From the NCBI GenBank assembly GCA_947072805.1, contig CAMTJK010000146.1, forward strand, positions 1 to 8,283: 8,283 nt of DNA, written 5' to 3'. This DNA comes from an uncultured Prevotella sp. GTDB lineage: Bacteria; Bacteroidota; Bacteroidia; Bacteroidales; Bacteroidaceae. The notes under the pieces were generated by a model. It saw only the letters and a program-made list of their open reading frames with translations, was not told the origin of the DNA and did not search any database. Each line of letters opens with the position of its first letter. Position 1 is the first letter of the stretch. Shown here one piece after another: positions 1 through 7,118 of the stretch. The position numbers and the translations under genes were made by a program.

Positions 1-236
1 ATTTGCAAGCCGTATTCAGAGAATGCTATATCTGACGTTTTAAGCTATTGTGACAGTACCTGTTGTACAGGACGGCTTTCCTGACGAAGAGATATGTATT
101 TGCGATACATCACGGCGGACGATATTGATTTCCGCCGAAAGTTAAAACCAAGGCAGATATGCAGCAGCCGTTTTGCAGCGGCAGAAAGCAGATTCCGCCT
201 TTATTGATGCCACAATATACATTTTATTTATTATAT
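1..236. other. Upstream region of the TonB receptor, no confident gene
   Basis: I see no supportable gene in this stretch. A plus-strand frame is open from base 1 to a TGA at 82-84 (27 codons), and shorter tails end at 41-43 and 33-35. Any of these could be the end of a truncated upstream gene, but none shows a recognisable motif. The rest holds small dyads (59-71, 94-110, 113-137) and an AT-rich run just before the receptor start at 237. Two in-frame ATGs at 159 and 207 could extend the receptor, but they would put about 26 unlikely residues in front of a good signal peptide. Confidence 0.6.
92..137 (+). promoter_or_regulatory. Possible promoter and leader hairpins of the TonB receptor
   Basis: Bases 95-102 (TGTATTTG) match seven of eight positions of the Bacteroidota -7 consensus TAnnTTTG. 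No TTG is well placed upstream, so the promoter call is weak. The box sits inside a perfect dyad, ATGTAT at 94-99 and ATACAT at 105-110, with a five-base spacer. Immediately downstream is a stronger stem, CGGCGGA at 113-119 paired with TCCGCCG at 131-137, with an 11-base loop. If transcription starts near 108, this stem would lie at the very 5' end of a leader of about 130 bases. There is no T-tract after the stem, so it is not an intrinsic terminator. Operator and mRNA-stabilising roles are both possible. Confidence 0.3.
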
Positions 237-3200
237 ATGAACAGCCAATTAGTCAGGAAGTCAGCAGTGATGCTGTACTTTGCGATGGTTTTCTCGGTGT
301 TTTCCATTGCCCAAAACACCACATCAACAATCTTTGGAACCACAACCGACGGCAACGAGACGCTGCCCGGTGCCATAGTAAAGCTCACGGAAGTAGAGAG
401 CGGTACCACCTACACCGTAATCTCCAACCATAAGGGAGCCTACCGCATAGACGGTCTGCGTCCCGGCGGTCCTTACGTAATGGAAGTGTCTTACGTAGGT
501 TATAATAAAGGTGTGGTGAACATCAAGAGGCTCAACCTCGGCGAGGTGTACTCGTGCGACGTGGTGATGAAAGCGGGCAACGAACTCGCCGAAGTGGTGA
601 TAAGCGGCAGCGCAAACATGCGCAAGACCGGCGGCTCGGAGCACATCACTGCCGACGACATTGTGAAGATGCCCGCCATAAGCCGCGATTTCGACGACCT
701 CACACGCCTTTCGCCCTACTTCCAGGGCAACGTGTTCGGCGGACGCGACCAGGGTATGAACAATTACAGCATTGACGGTGCCAACTTCAACTACAACATG
801 GGAGTGGACAGAGGCAGAATGCCCGCCAACAACCGTCCCATCTCTATCGACGCCATAGAGGAAATACAGATAGTAACATCGGCTTTCGACGTGAAGAACA
901 GCAACTTCATGGGCGCCGGCATCAATGCCGTAACAAAGAAAGGTACAAACACGCTCAAGGGCTCGGCTTACACATTCTTCAAGAACGAAGACCTGCGCGG
1001 CAACCGCATAGACCATGAAGACCTCGGCGACCGCATAAAGGACCAGCGCAACATCTGGGGCATTACCCTGGGCGGACCTATAATAAAGGACAAGCTCTTC
1101 TTCTTCGTAAACGGCGAATACGAACACTCTGCTTATCCCATACACAGATGGAAACTGTCGGCTGACGGCAAGGACAACGCCGATAACATGATTTCGCGCG
1201 TGACGGCTGCCGACATGGAGCTCTTTGCCAACGACCTGAAAAGCATGTACGGATGGGACCCGGGCTCATGGACCGACTTCAACGGCAACAGCGATACCTA
1301 CCGTCTGCTCACACGCATAGACTGGAACATATCGGAACGCCATCATCTCATGCTGCGCTACAACTTTACAGGCATGGAGACAGACAACAACGTGTCGGGC
1401 GGTGCGCTCGGACTGGGTGCGCCCGTAAGCAACCTCTCACAGTCGTTCCGCGGCTCCACATGGCAGCGCAAAGACAACGTACACTCGCTGACAGCTGAAA
1501 TAAACAGCCACTTCGGCGACAACATGAACAACGTGCTCCGCGCAGGCTTCACTTTCAACGACGCCAACAACCGCGAAAGTGACGCCAACTTCCCCACAAT
1601 AGACATTCTCAAACCCGACGAGGCAGGAACAAACCGCCCGTTCATGAACGCCGGCTACGAACAGCACGCCTACAACAACGGTGTAAAGGAGAAGAGCTGG
1701 AACGTAGTGGACAACTTCAACATATCGCTCGGCAAGCACTTCCTCACCGTAGGCGCAGGCTTCGAATCGACAACGGCTTCCAACTGCTACATGCGTTACG
1801 GAGCAGGCTACTACCGATATAAGTCGTACGACGACTTCGTAAACAAGCAGGCTCCCGTGGCCTTTGCCATGTGCTACTCGCTCACCGGCGACGACCGCGC
1901 CAAGTCGGAAGTGACATACAACCGCCTGTCACTCTATGCCCAGGACGAATGGAACGTGAACAGCCGCCTGCGCCTGCTCTACGGCGTAAGGATGGATATG
2001 CCCATGTACACCAATCACCGCTACGAGAATCCCTCGGTGGCTGAACTCGAATTCAACGGCGAAAGGCTTAACACCGGCAACTGGCCCAAATCGGTGGCAC
2101 TCTTCTCGCCAAGGGTGGGCTTCAACTACGACCTGACAGAAGACGGAAGCATACGTCTGCGCGGTGGCTCGGGCATATTCACCGGACGTTTCCCGCTCAT
2201 CTTCCTCAGCAAGATGCAGGAAGGCTCCGGCATGCTGCAGGCTACGGTATCGGTAAACAACGCCAAAGACGCGCTGCTGCCCTACCTCGCCGGCGGAGTG
2301 CGCACGCCACAACAAGTGCTTGAAGAGGTGGTGCCCAACCTGCCCGACAACCTGAAGAAGAAATTTCCCACCGAACCGGGTGCCGTAACAAACCTCGTTG
2401 CCATAGACCGCAACTTCAAGATGCCACAAGTGTGGAAGAGCACGCTGGCTGCCGACTGGAAACTGCCCGTAGGCTTCGACGCCGTGTTTACGCTGGAAGG
2501 AACGTTCGCAAAAGACATCAACGCCATCACGGCTTACGATGCCAACATTGACAGCGAAAAGGTAGAGGAGAAACGCTTCAACGGCAACGACAACCGCTTC
2601 TTCTACCCCGGCGCAAAGAACAAGCGCATACATACCGAAAACGGATATGCCTACGTGATGACAAACACAAGCAAGGGCTATACGGCAAACATCGTGGCGC
2701 AAATTACGGCGTCGCCAATAAAGAATCTGGACCTCATGGCTGCATATACATATACGGTGTCGAAGTCGCTCAACAGCCTGTCGAGCAACCAGATAGAAAA
2801 CGCCATGACCAACCTGTCAAGCGTAAACGGATATAACTACGCCGAGGTGGGCAACTCGCGCTACATATTCTCGCCCCACCGCGTCATTGCTTCAGCCACC
2901 TACCGCTTCAGCTACGCACGCAAGTCCATGTCTACGCTCGTGTCGCTGTTCTATGAAGGACGCCGCAACGGCTCATACAGCTACGTGTACAGCACCGACA
3001 TGAACAACGACGGCGTGAACAACGACCTGCTATGGATTCCCTCAAACAAGGACGAACTGCTTTTCGCCGACATGAAAGACAAGAAGGGCAACGTGCTCTT
3101 CACCGCCGATGAGCAGCGCAATGCCTTCTGGAACTTCGTGGAACAGGACCCCTACCTAAGCTCGCACAAGGGTGAATATGCCAAGCAGTACGGCGGCTTC

Positions 3201-3533
3201 AACCCCTGGTTCAACCGCATAGACCTGCGCCTCACACAGGAGTTCAAACTGAAGGTAGGCAAGACGGTGAACCGACTGCAGCTCAACTTCGACATACTTA
3301 ACCTCAACAACCTCATAAACAACAGCTGGGGCATTCCGAAGGTGGCAAGAACGGCTGCCTACAAGCCGCTCAACCGCGTAAGCGTGGACAAAGACAACAC
3401 TCCCGTCTACAACATGTCCACATACAACGACAACGACGGCAACCTGCGCCTCATAGACAGCACGTACGACTATCTGCGTAACTCGGCCTACTGCTGGCAG
3501 ATGCAGATCGGCGTGAAATATTTCTTCAACTGA
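237..3533 (+). CDS. TonB-dependent outer-membrane receptor, Oar-like
   Basis: This encodes a TonB-dependent receptor for active uptake across the outer membrane; the substrate cannot be read from the sequence. From the ATG at 237 the product is 1098 residues. Residues 1-25 are a signal peptide (charged VRK, hydrophobic core, cleavage likely at SIA|QN). Residues about 31-118 form a carboxypeptidase-regulatory-like beta-sandwich (motifs LPGAIVKL, GAYRIDGL, VSYVGY). Residues about 130-255 are the plug domain (SIDGANFNY, AIEEIQIVTSAFDVKNSN, GAGINAVTKKGTN). The remainder is the beta-barrel, ending in KYFFN with the aromatic-rich C-terminus expected for barrel assembly. The plug and barrel resemble Oar-type receptors rather than SusC, and no SusD gene follows. 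An upstream ATG at 159 would give 1124 residues, but it buries the signal peptide. No Shine-Dalgarno is obvious, as is usual in this phylum. It is probably co-transcribed with the kinase 69 bases downstream. Confidence 0.93.
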   Translation: MNSQLVRKSAVMLYFAMVFSVFSIAQNTTSTIFGTTTDGNETLPGAIVKLTEVESGTTYTVISNHKGAYRIDGLRPGGPYVMEVSYVGYNKGVVNIKRLNLGEVYSCDVVMKAGNELAEVVISGSANMRKTGGSEHITADDIVKMPAISRDFDDLTRLSPYFQGNVFGGRDQGMNNYSIDGANFNYNMGVDRGRMPANNRPISIDAIEEIQIVTSAFDVKNSNFMGAGINAVTKKGTNTLKGSAYTFFKNEDLRGNRIDHEDLGDRIKDQRNIWGITLGGPIIKDKLFFFVNGEYEHSAYPIHRWKLSADGKDNADNMISRVTAADMELFANDLKSMYGWDPGSWTDFNGNSDTYRLLTRIDWNISERHHLMLRYNFTGMETDNNVSGGALGLGAPVSNLSQSFRGSTWQRKDNVHSLTAEINSHFGDNMNNVLRAGFTFNDANNRESDANFPTIDILKPDEAGTNRPFMNAGYEQHAYNNGVKEKSWNVVDNFNISLGKHFLTVGAGFESTTASNCYMRYGAGYYRYKSYDDFVNKQAPVAFAMCYSLTGDDRAKSEVTYNRLSLYAQDEWNVNSRLRLLYGVRMDMPMYTNHRYENPSVAELEFNGERLNTGNWPKSVALFSPRVGFNYDLTEDGSIRLRGGSGIFTGRFPLIFLSKMQEGSGMLQATVSVNNAKDALLPYLAGGVRTPQQVLEEVVPNLPDNLKKKFPTEPGAVTNLVAIDRNFKMPQVWKSTLAADWKLPVGFDAVFTLEGTFAKDINAITAYDANIDSEKVEEKRFNGNDNRFFYPGAKNKRIHTENGYAYVMTNTSKGYTANIVAQITASPIKNLDLMAAYTYTVSKSLNSLSSNQIENAMTNLSSVNGYNYAEVGNSRYIFSPHRVIASATYRFSYARKSMSTLVSLFYEGRRNGSYSYVYSTDMNNDGVNNDLLWIPSNKDELLFADMKDKKGNVLFTADEQRNAFWNFVEQDPYLSSHKGEYAKQYGGFNPWFNRIDLRLTQEFKLKVGKTVNRLQLNFDILNLNNLINNSWGIPKVARTAAYKPLNRVSVDKDNTPVYNMSTYNDNDGNLRLIDSTYDYLRNSAYCWQMQIGVKYFFN

Positions 3534-3538
3534 CAATA

Positions 3539-3579
3539 TGCAGCCCGACAACCTACACGCACACGGTTGCCGGGCTGCA
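3539..3579 (+). promoter_or_regulatory. Intergenic hairpin between receptor and kinase
   Basis: A long stem starts five bases after the receptor stop codon. TGCAGCCCG (3539-3547) pairs with CGGGCTGCA (3571-3579), then there is an A-C mismatch, then CAACC (3549-3553) pairs with GGTTG (3565-3569) around an 11-base loop. No T-run follows (the next bases are CATCATAACG), so a simple intrinsic terminator is unlikely. Such a structure could protect the 3' end of the receptor message or lower expression of the downstream kinase. The structure is visible in the sequence; its role is inference. Confidence 0.55.
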
Positions 3580-3602
3580 CATCATAACGCTAACAAGATA
3601 AC

Positions 3603-5945
3603 ATGACAAGAAAACGCAGCAGAATCATCATAGCCTCCGTCATGGCAATGGCGGCAGTAATAACCATTGCTTGGCTCAACAGGAACATGCTGAAGCACGA
3701 ATACAACGTCGTCGTACTGTATTCACACGACAAAGGTCAGTTCAGCTACACCGAAATGAGCAACACCTTCGAGGAGGAGTTTGACAGGCTTGGTGACAAC
3801 GTAAACCTGCGCTACTGTTATCTCGGTTGCGAACGCTGGGGACACGACCACGAAATAATAGAAAGCAGACGCCTGCTCGAAGAGGCGCTGCAAGACGGAA
3901 AGATTGACCTGCTCATCACCGTGGGCGACCAGGCTTCTTATTCAGCCATGCAGACGGGCATCGACCTCGTAAAGAAGGTTCCCGTGGTGTTCGGAGGCGT
4001 GCTTTATCCCAACCCCATACTGCTGAAAAAGTTTCCCAACTACACCGGTTTCCGCGATTCCATCGACATAGTGAAGAATATCTATGTCACTGCCGACCTG
4101 TCCCCGTCGCGGGCAACCTATACCATGCTCGACGCCACCTATCTCGACCGCTGCACACGGCGCAACATAACCGAACAGATAGCGGGACACAACGACATAG
4201 TGAGCAATCTCGACTGGAAATACTCCCTGTATGCCATAAAGAACCTGCCGGCCGACAAGTTCTCCATCACGCCGTTCTCACTGCGCGACCTCGCCTCGAA
4301 CACTTCACAGGAGGATGGACGCGACTCGCTGGGCGCAAACAACCTGATGTTTGTGATGAGAAACTACAGCAAGATGACGTACATACAGATGAAATACGAC
4401 TCCGAAGCCATAGCCATGATACGCATGAACGGACACAAGGCCATGATTACTGCCATAGGAATGGACTTCGGACGCCCGGGAAGCAACTTTATCGGCGGCT
4501 ACTTTGCATCGTCTTCCGACATTGCCCGCGACATTGCCGGACGCGCATCGAAGATATTGCGAGGTGCAAAACCGGAGAGCTTCGGCATCGTATCGTCGGC
4601 AAAGAGGCACTACATTGACTGGAACGTAGCCAAAGCCAACGGCTTCAAACTCAACGAACTGCCGCAAGGCTACAACGTGGTGAACCTTTCGTGGAAGGAG
4701 GGGCATAAACTGCTTTTCTATATCTGTATCGGCACAGCGATAATAGTACTCTTCGCTCTCTTCTTCTATCTTCTATATGTCGTCTTCAAGGAGCGCCGCC
4801 TGCGCGCCGAAGCACAACGGCATCTCGAAAGGGAGAACATAAAGTTCAACATGGCTGTGCAGAACAGCCTTACCTTTGCATGGGAGCGCGTGGGTACTAC
4901 CATCTATCTTAACGATTCGTTCTGGGAACACTACGGAAAGAGACCGCACACCACCGATGTCTCCGACTTCACAATGATGCTGCACCCCGACAGTCGCGAA
5001 ATATACGAGAAGGGTATCGACTTAGTGAACAGCGGCGAGCAGTTTGCTGCCGAAGTGCGCGGCGACTTCTCGGGCAAGGGTACTTATCACTGGTATCTGA
5101 TACGCGGAAAGGGCATAATGGACGAGAACAAAAACTATCTGCGCTCATACGGCATGATTATGAAGATTGACGAGATAAAGGAGCGTGAGCTCGAACTCGA
5201 GGAGGCGCGACGCCTTGCCGAGGAAGCCACTCTCAAAGAGTCGTTCCTCGCCAACATGAGCCACGAGATACGTACGCCGCTGAACGCCATTGTGGGATTC
5301 TCCGACCTGCTTGCCATGCCCGATTCTGACTACAGCGACGAGGACAAGCAGATGTTCATAGAGACCATTCACACCAACAACGAACTGCTTCTGAAGCTTA
5401 TAAACGACATTCTCGACGTCTCGCGCATTGAGTCGGGCGTGATGGAATTCATTATAAAGCCTTACAACATATCGGAAATCATGCACAAAGTTTACCAGAC
5501 GTTCATCCTGCAGATTCCCGAACATCTGGAATTCATCTACAAGGACAATACCGACGTCACGGTACATGTGGACGAGGCGCGTCTGCGTCAGGTGCTTACC
5601 AACTTCCTTACCAACGCATCCAAGTTTACGCCGCAAGGGTCGATAACTCTGGGCTGGGAGGTTCACAACGACACGGGCATGGTGGAACTCTACGTGGAAG
5701 ACACGGGCATAGGTCTTGCCGACGAGGAGCGCAAGATGGTGTTCAGCCGTTTCTATAAGAAGGATGAGTTCAAGCAGGGCACAGGTCTCGGACTTTCCAT
5801 CTGCAAGTCGATAATAATACGTCTCGGCGGTCAGATAAAGGTAAAGTCACAGCTTGGCAAAGGAAGCCGCTTCTCCGTGTTCCTGAATATAGAAGAAGCG
5901 GGGGGGGTAAAAATTCACCATCATACTTATACCATAGTTAAATGA
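3603..5945 (+). CDS. Sensor histidine kinase with periplasmic ABC-substrate-binding-like domain and PAS domain
   Basis: This encodes an inner-membrane sensor kinase of 780 residues. An N-terminal anchor (residues about 7-26) leads into a periplasmic domain of about 340 residues. Its final part (GGYFASSSDIARDIAGRASK, then GAKPESF, IDWNVAKANGF, NELPQGY) follows the pattern of the end of ABC-type substrate-binding proteins of the PF04392 kind. A second membrane helix spans about 370-395. A PAS-like domain covers about 410-530 and a charged signalling helix about 525-550. The HisKA box is FLANMSHEIRTPLN with phospho-acceptor His554. The ATPase domain has the N box (Asn671 in NFLTNASKF), G1 (DTGIG, 700-704) and G2 (GTGLGL, 726-731), so the catalytic set is complete. 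There is no receiver or DNA-binding domain, so it needs a separate response regulator, and none is in this window. The start lies 69 bases after the receptor stop. The last 11 residues depend on an eight-G run at 5900-5907. Confidence 0.92.
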   Translation: MTRKRSRIIIASVMAMAAVITIAWLNRNMLKHEYNVVVLYSHDKGQFSYTEMSNTFEEEFDRLGDNVNLRYCYLGCERWGHDHEIIESRRLLEEALQDGKIDLLITVGDQASYSAMQTGIDLVKKVPVVFGGVLYPNPILLKKFPNYTGFRDSIDIVKNIYVTADLSPSRATYTMLDATYLDRCTRRNITEQIAGHNDIVSNLDWKYSLYAIKNLPADKFSITPFSLRDLASNTSQEDGRDSLGANNLMFVMRNYSKMTYIQMKYDSEAIAMIRMNGHKAMITAIGMDFGRPGSNFIGGYFASSSDIARDIAGRASKILRGAKPESFGIVSSAKRHYIDWNVAKANGFKLNELPQGYNVVNLSWKEGHKLLFYICIGTAIIVLFALFFYLLYVVFKERRLRAEAQRHLERENIKFNMAVQNSLTFAWERVGTTIYLNDSFWEHYGKRPHTTDVSDFTMMLHPDSREIYEKGIDLVNSGEQFAAEVRGDFSGKGTYHWYLIRGKGIMDENKNYLRSYGMIMKIDEIKERELELEEARRLAEEATLKESFLANMSHEIRTPLNAIVGFSDLLAMPDSDYSDEDKQMFIETIHTNNELLLKLINDILDVSRIESGVMEFIIKPYNISEIMHKVYQTFILQIPEHLEFIYKDNTDVTVHVDEARLRQVLTNFLTNASKFTPQGSITLGWEVHNDTGMVELYVEDTGIGLADEERKMVFSRFYKKDEFKQGTGLGLSICKSIIIRLGGQIKVKSQLGKGSRFSVFLNIEEAGGVKIHHHTYTIVK
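5900..5907 (+). repeat. Eight-G homopolymer at the 3' end of the kinase gene
   Basis: Eight consecutive G bases lie in the final codons of the kinase. With eight G the frame reads GGVKIHHH and on to the TGA at 5943-5945. With seven G it would stop at once at a TAA directly after the run (ending EEAGG). With nine G it would end about a dozen codons later with a different tail. The tract could be a slippage site or a one-base sequencing error. The ATPase domain is complete before the tract, so only the tail changes. Confidence 0.85.
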
Positions 5946-6072
5946 ATGCTATCCTTGCTTTTTACTTCATTTCCGTCTCTCTGCGCACTGTCTTGCTTTC
6001 CGCTTCAATCTCGGCATAGCCCGCTATGCCTTCACCGAAACGGTTGCAGTCCGGCACACAGATATACGAAAC
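5946..6072. repeat. Candidate interspersed intergenic repeat with stem-loop
   Basis: This intergenic segment has an atypical look. It contains a perfect stem GGCATAG (6013-6019) / CTATGCC (6024-6030) around CCCG, followed by a small ACCG-AAA-CGGT dyad (6034-6044). No T-run follows, so it is a poor terminator. On the minus strand, bases 6072-5962 are an open frame of 36 codons without ATG, containing FGEGIAGYAEIEAESKTV and a charged tail ending at a TAA (5962-5964). From memory, near-identical short frames recur in intergenic regions of Prevotella and Bacteroides genomes. That memory could not be checked, and only one copy is in this window. I read it as a dispersed DNA or RNA element and not as a gene. 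Confidence 0.4.
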
Positions 6073-6110
6073 TTATATAATATCCAAAGACCGATTTGGT
6101 TTAAAAGAGA

Positions 6111-6172
6111 AACGTTATCTCCGGGAAAAAGTGTATTTTTGCGCTTGTTAAGACAATATAAGAGATAACGTT
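6111..6172 (+). promoter_or_regulatory. Isomerase promoter flanked by an 11-bp inverted repeat
   Basis: TATTTTTG at 6134-6141 is an exact match to the Bacteroidota -7 consensus TAnnTTTG and lies 31 bases before the isomerase ATG. No TTG occurs at the usual -33 distance. In that place lies AACGTTATCTC (6111-6121), whose exact reverse complement GAGATAACGTT (6162-6172) abuts the start codon. The downstream copy also forms a perfect 10-bp palindrome, ATAACGTTAT, at 6165-6174, overlapping the ATG. With a start point near 6147, one arm would cover the -33 region and the other the translation start, as expected for paired operator sites. The repeat and box are seen directly; regulation is inferred. 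Confidence 0.5.
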
Positions 6173-6961
6173 ATGAGGCATTCATTTCCTTTTATTGCAC
6201 TGCTGATGGTTTTGCCCATGCTGTCCGGTGGCGGCAGGATGGCAGCCGGAGGAATGTGCGGAGTTGCTGCCGGCACATGCTCAACAGCGGCAGACGACAG
6301 CAGCGCAAGCCGCACCGAGGTGCTGTTCGAGACTACCGAGGGTAACATCCGCATCGTGCTCTTCAACGAGACACCCATACACCGTGACAATTTCGTGAAG
6401 CACATCGACGAACACTTCTACGACAGCGTGCTGTTTCACCGTGTGATACGCAACTTCATGATTCAGGCCGGCGACCCCGGCAGCCGTACGGCGCCTCCGG
6501 GAGTGGAGATTGGCGAGGGCGACTGCGGCTATACACTGCCCGCCGAGATTCTGTACCCTACCCTTTTCCATAAGCGCGGCGCCGTGGCCATGGCACGCGA
6601 GGACGACGAAGTGAACCCCGAACGGCGTTCCAACTGCAGCCACTTCTACATAGTATGGGGCAAACGCTTCTCCACCGCCGACATAGAATACATGAAAAAC
6701 TGGCTCGACACCACGAGCAACGGTGCCGTGAAGATGCCGCCGGAGATTGCTTCTGTTTACCGCCGCACCGGGGGCACGCCTCATCTTGACGGAGGCTACA
6801 CCGTGTTTGGCGAAGTGACGGAGGGACTCGACGTGGTAGAGAAGATTCAGCGTGCCGATACCGACGACAACGACCGTCCTGTCTACGATGTAAGGATATT
6901 GCGTGCCGTGGTAACAAAGCGCGGATCATCTACCACAGGAAACCAAATCATGACGCCGTGA
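6173..6961 (+). CDS. Exported cyclophilin-type peptidyl-prolyl cis-trans isomerase
   Basis: The 262-residue product belongs to the cyclophilin family, which catalyses cis-trans isomerisation of peptide bonds before proline and helps fold exported proteins. The N-terminus (MRHSFPFIALLMVLPML) is a signal peptide, followed by a Gly/Ala/Cys-rich linker to about residue 45, so the enzyme should act in the periplasm. The catalytic strand is FHRVIRNFMIQAGDP, with Arg90, Phe95 and Gln98 matching Arg55, Phe60 and Gln63 of human cyclophilin A. SHFYIV (156-161) and HLDGGYTVFGEV (204-215) supply further active-site strands. The position of human Trp121 is His here and His126 is Tyr, changes that often go with low cyclosporin sensitivity. 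About 37 residues are inserted between these strands (about 165-200), seen also in other Bacteroidota members. It has its own promoter and terminator, so it is probably monocistronic. The two cysteines in the linker lack a lipobox. Confidence 0.93.
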   Translation: MRHSFPFIALLMVLPMLSGGGRMAAGGMCGVAAGTCSTAADDSSASRTEVLFETTEGNIRIVLFNETPIHRDNFVKHIDEHFYDSVLFHRVIRNFMIQAGDPGSRTAPPGVEIGEGDCGYTLPAEILYPTLFHKRGAVAMAREDDEVNPERRSNCSHFYIVWGKRFSTADIEYMKNWLDTTSNGAVKMPPEIASVYRRTGGTPHLDGGYTVFGEVTEGLDVVEKIQRADTDDNDRPVYDVRILRAVVTKRGSSTTGNQIMTP

Positions 6962-7041
6962 GGTTGATTTCATAATCCCCAAGCGGTCGATATTATCGTA
7001 TTAGCCGCCATTTTATAATGAAAACGGTATAGGATAAACGC

Positions 7042-7074
7042 AAGGAGCGCAGCCCCACGGCTACGCTCCTTTTT
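7042..7074 (+). terminator. Intrinsic terminator of the isomerase gene
   Basis: AAGGAGCG (7042-7049) pairs with CGCTCCTT (7064-7071). After one C-A mismatch, AGCC (7051-7054) pairs with GGCT (7059-7062) around the loop CCAC, and the right arm runs into five T bases (7070-7074). It lies 81 bases after the isomerase stop. On the minus strand the stem is not followed by a T-run, so it acts mainly on plus-strand transcripts. Confidence 0.8.
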
Positions 7075-7118
7075 AATATTTGTATTGAAAAAGTATTACT
7101 GGTCAAAACCCAAGTCGT

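Noticed and set aside
159..236. Extended start of the receptor at 159 or 207
   Set aside because: The extra 10 to 26 residues precede a complete signal peptide that begins at 237, and they would disturb export.
324..1145. Long minus-strand frame of 273 codons inside the receptor gene
   Set aside because: It is a shadow of the receptor reading frame. The product is rich in Val, His, Tyr and Ala with no motif, and the plus-strand protein is unmistakable.
1929..2702. Minus-strand frame of 257 codons inside the receptor barrel
   Set aside because: Same cause: codon bias of the plus-strand gene leaves the antisense frame open. No promoter, signal or domain supports it.
5145..5666. Minus-strand frame of 173 codons inside the kinase domain
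   Set aside because: It lies opposite the HisKA and ATPase motifs, which are clearly coding on the plus strand; its own product has no recognisable features.
237..5945. Polysaccharide utilisation locus or hybrid two-component system
   Set aside because: There is no SusD lipoprotein, no glycoside hydrolase or lyase, and the kinase has neither a receiver nor an AraC-type DNA-binding domain.
6013..6044. Terminator of the kinase gene
   Set aside because: The stem is good but is followed by TTCACCGAAA, without a T-run, and fits better as part of a repeat element.
6173..6310. Lipoprotein signal in the isomerase
   Set aside because: The two cysteines after the hydrophobic segment are preceded by Met and Thr, not by Gly, Ala or Ser, and the upstream residues do not form a lipobox.
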